Made by a program: the position numbers and the translations under genes
Assembly (NCBI GenBank): GCA_041596515.1
Contig: JBFHIJ010000011.1
Span: forward strand, 1-64,000
Direction: 5' to 3'
From: JBFHIJ01 sp041596515
GTDB taxonomy: Bacteria > Bacteroidota > Ignavibacteria > Kapaibacteriales > UBA2268
DNA length: 64,000 nt
Part shown: piece by piece, positions 63,502-64,000 of the stretch
How the letters are laid out: each line of letters starts with the position of its first letter
Position numbering within the stretch: position 1 is the first letter of the stretch
Notes under the pieces: generated by a model
Told to the model about the DNA's origin: nothing
The model's input: only the letters and a program-made list of their open reading frames with translations
Databases searched by the model: none

Positions 63502-64000
63502 ATGGTTGCAAAGCAAACACTATTCCAAAAATTAGTAAACGAAAAAAGCGCTCAAGCGTACGAAGATAAATCAGGCTTAAAATACTCATGGCAGGTTAGG
63601 TTCTTGATTTTAGCTACTACAGTTATAGTATGTAGTTTTTTCTTCGTGTTTCACTTTGAGCAAGATGTAAATACTAACAATCAGATATCAGGTGTACTTG
63701 GTTCTACATGGTCTGAGCAAAGTGTTTTAGCAGAGTATTCTTTTCCGATATACAAACCTGCTATAGAATATCAAAATGAAATCAATCGATCTATTAAGTC
63801 AGTGCCGTCAGTTTTTATTTTTGATGTTAATTCATATAAAATAGCGAAGGATCATATATCTCTGATTTATGACCTCTTAGAGTCTTATGATGAAGAAAGT
63901 ACTAAGGAATTGACCACTCCATATTTGACTGAAAGCAATATACAATCTTTTACCAAATTGAAAAAAAAACAAAGACTTAGCTTTTTGTCAAAATCAAAAT
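63502..64000 (+). CDS. 7TM-HD family phosphohydrolase, N-terminal part (partial)
   Basis: The gene runs off the window; 166 codons are visible and open. The first helix (about residues 34-53, VRFLILATTVIVCSFFFVF) follows a cytoplasmic N-terminus. A periplasmic region then begins VLAEYSFPIYKPAIEYQNEI, with a long helical stretch ending in lysines. This order matches the extracellular 7TMR-HDED domain of YqfF/PgpH proteins, which in Listeria degrade cyclic di-AMP. The catalytic HD domain would lie outside the window, so function is inferred from the N-terminus alone. Confidence 0.65.
   Translation, partial: MVAKQTLFQKLVNEKSAQAYEDKSGLKYSWQVRFLILATTVIVCSFFFVFHFEQDVNTNNQISGVLGSTWSEQSVLAEYSFPIYKPAIEYQNEINRSIKSVPSVFIFDVNSYKIAKDHISLIYDLLESYDEESTKELTTPYLTESNIQSFTKLKKKQRLSFLSKSK

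Overview
This is a 64 kb stretch of a low-G+C, gene-dense bacterial chromosome. Almost all of it is protein-coding. I see no rRNA, tRNA, CRISPR array, transposase or phage gene. Several traits point to a Gram-negative of the Bacteroidota/Chlorobiota (FCB) side. There are many Sec-type signal peptides and lipoproteins, a TolC-type outer-membrane protein, an O-antigen-like cluster, choice-of-anchor D domains, and promoter elements of the Bacteroidota TAnnTTTG form (best case upstream of the suf operon). I infer a deep or unclassified member of that superphylum, but the sequence alone does not settle the lineage. Many genes have readable Shine-Dalgarno sites, which I used to move several starts inward.

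Layout. 1-1.8 kb: end of a glutamate dehydrogenase gene, a tiny Cys/Lys-rich ORF on the other strand, a DMT-family permease and an FKBP-type prolyl isomerase. 1.8-4.6 kb: a secreted S9 peptidase. 5.0-9.5 kb: a DUF3788-like gene followed by HMG-CoA-lyase, CoA-transferase and LeuC/LeuD-type hydro-lyase genes, which together look like a C5-dicarboxylate (citramalate/mesaconate/itaconate-type) catabolic unit rather than leucine biosynthesis. 9.6-14.6 kb: ArsC-like protein, MenE-type acyl-CoA synthetase with a convergent hot-dog thioesterase, a GAF-SpoIIE phosphatase and a propeller-like lipoprotein. 15-23.4 kb: FemAB/GNAT-like acyltransferase, then a leftward run of GT39-type glycosyltransferase, Wzz-like protein, O-antigen ligase/polymerase, PBP2 and Kbl.

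23.6-29.2 kb: a secreted TldD protease, a membrane protein, a TldE-like partner lacking every expected metal ligand, and a secreted alpha/beta hydrolase. 29.3-36.4 kb: a complete YbhGFSR-like drug-efflux operon (two permeases, two ATPases, periplasmic adaptor, TolC) headed by a TetR regulator and a shorter TetR-like protein, with a palindromic operator in front. 36.5-38.5 kb: a secreted repeat protein ending in an IPTL-CTERM-like tail.

38.8-53.8 kb: mostly housekeeping. Genes are tmk, proline dehydrogenase, an EEP-family lipoprotein, a STAS protein, def, murD-ftsW, two YdbS/YdbT-like PH-domain proteins, accD, an outer-membrane-like protein, hpf-hprK, a DsbD-like reductase and a lipoprotein. 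A pair of 50-bp intergenic repeats precedes def. 54.5-62.3 kb: a full SUF iron-sulfur assembly operon (rrf2-sufB-C-D-S-U-T-reductase-sufA) with a recognisable promoter and an inverted-repeat operator. A PaaE-type flavin/2Fe-2S reductase sits inside it. The window ends with an uncharacterised protein, rsmE, and the start of a 7TM-HD phosphohydrolase.
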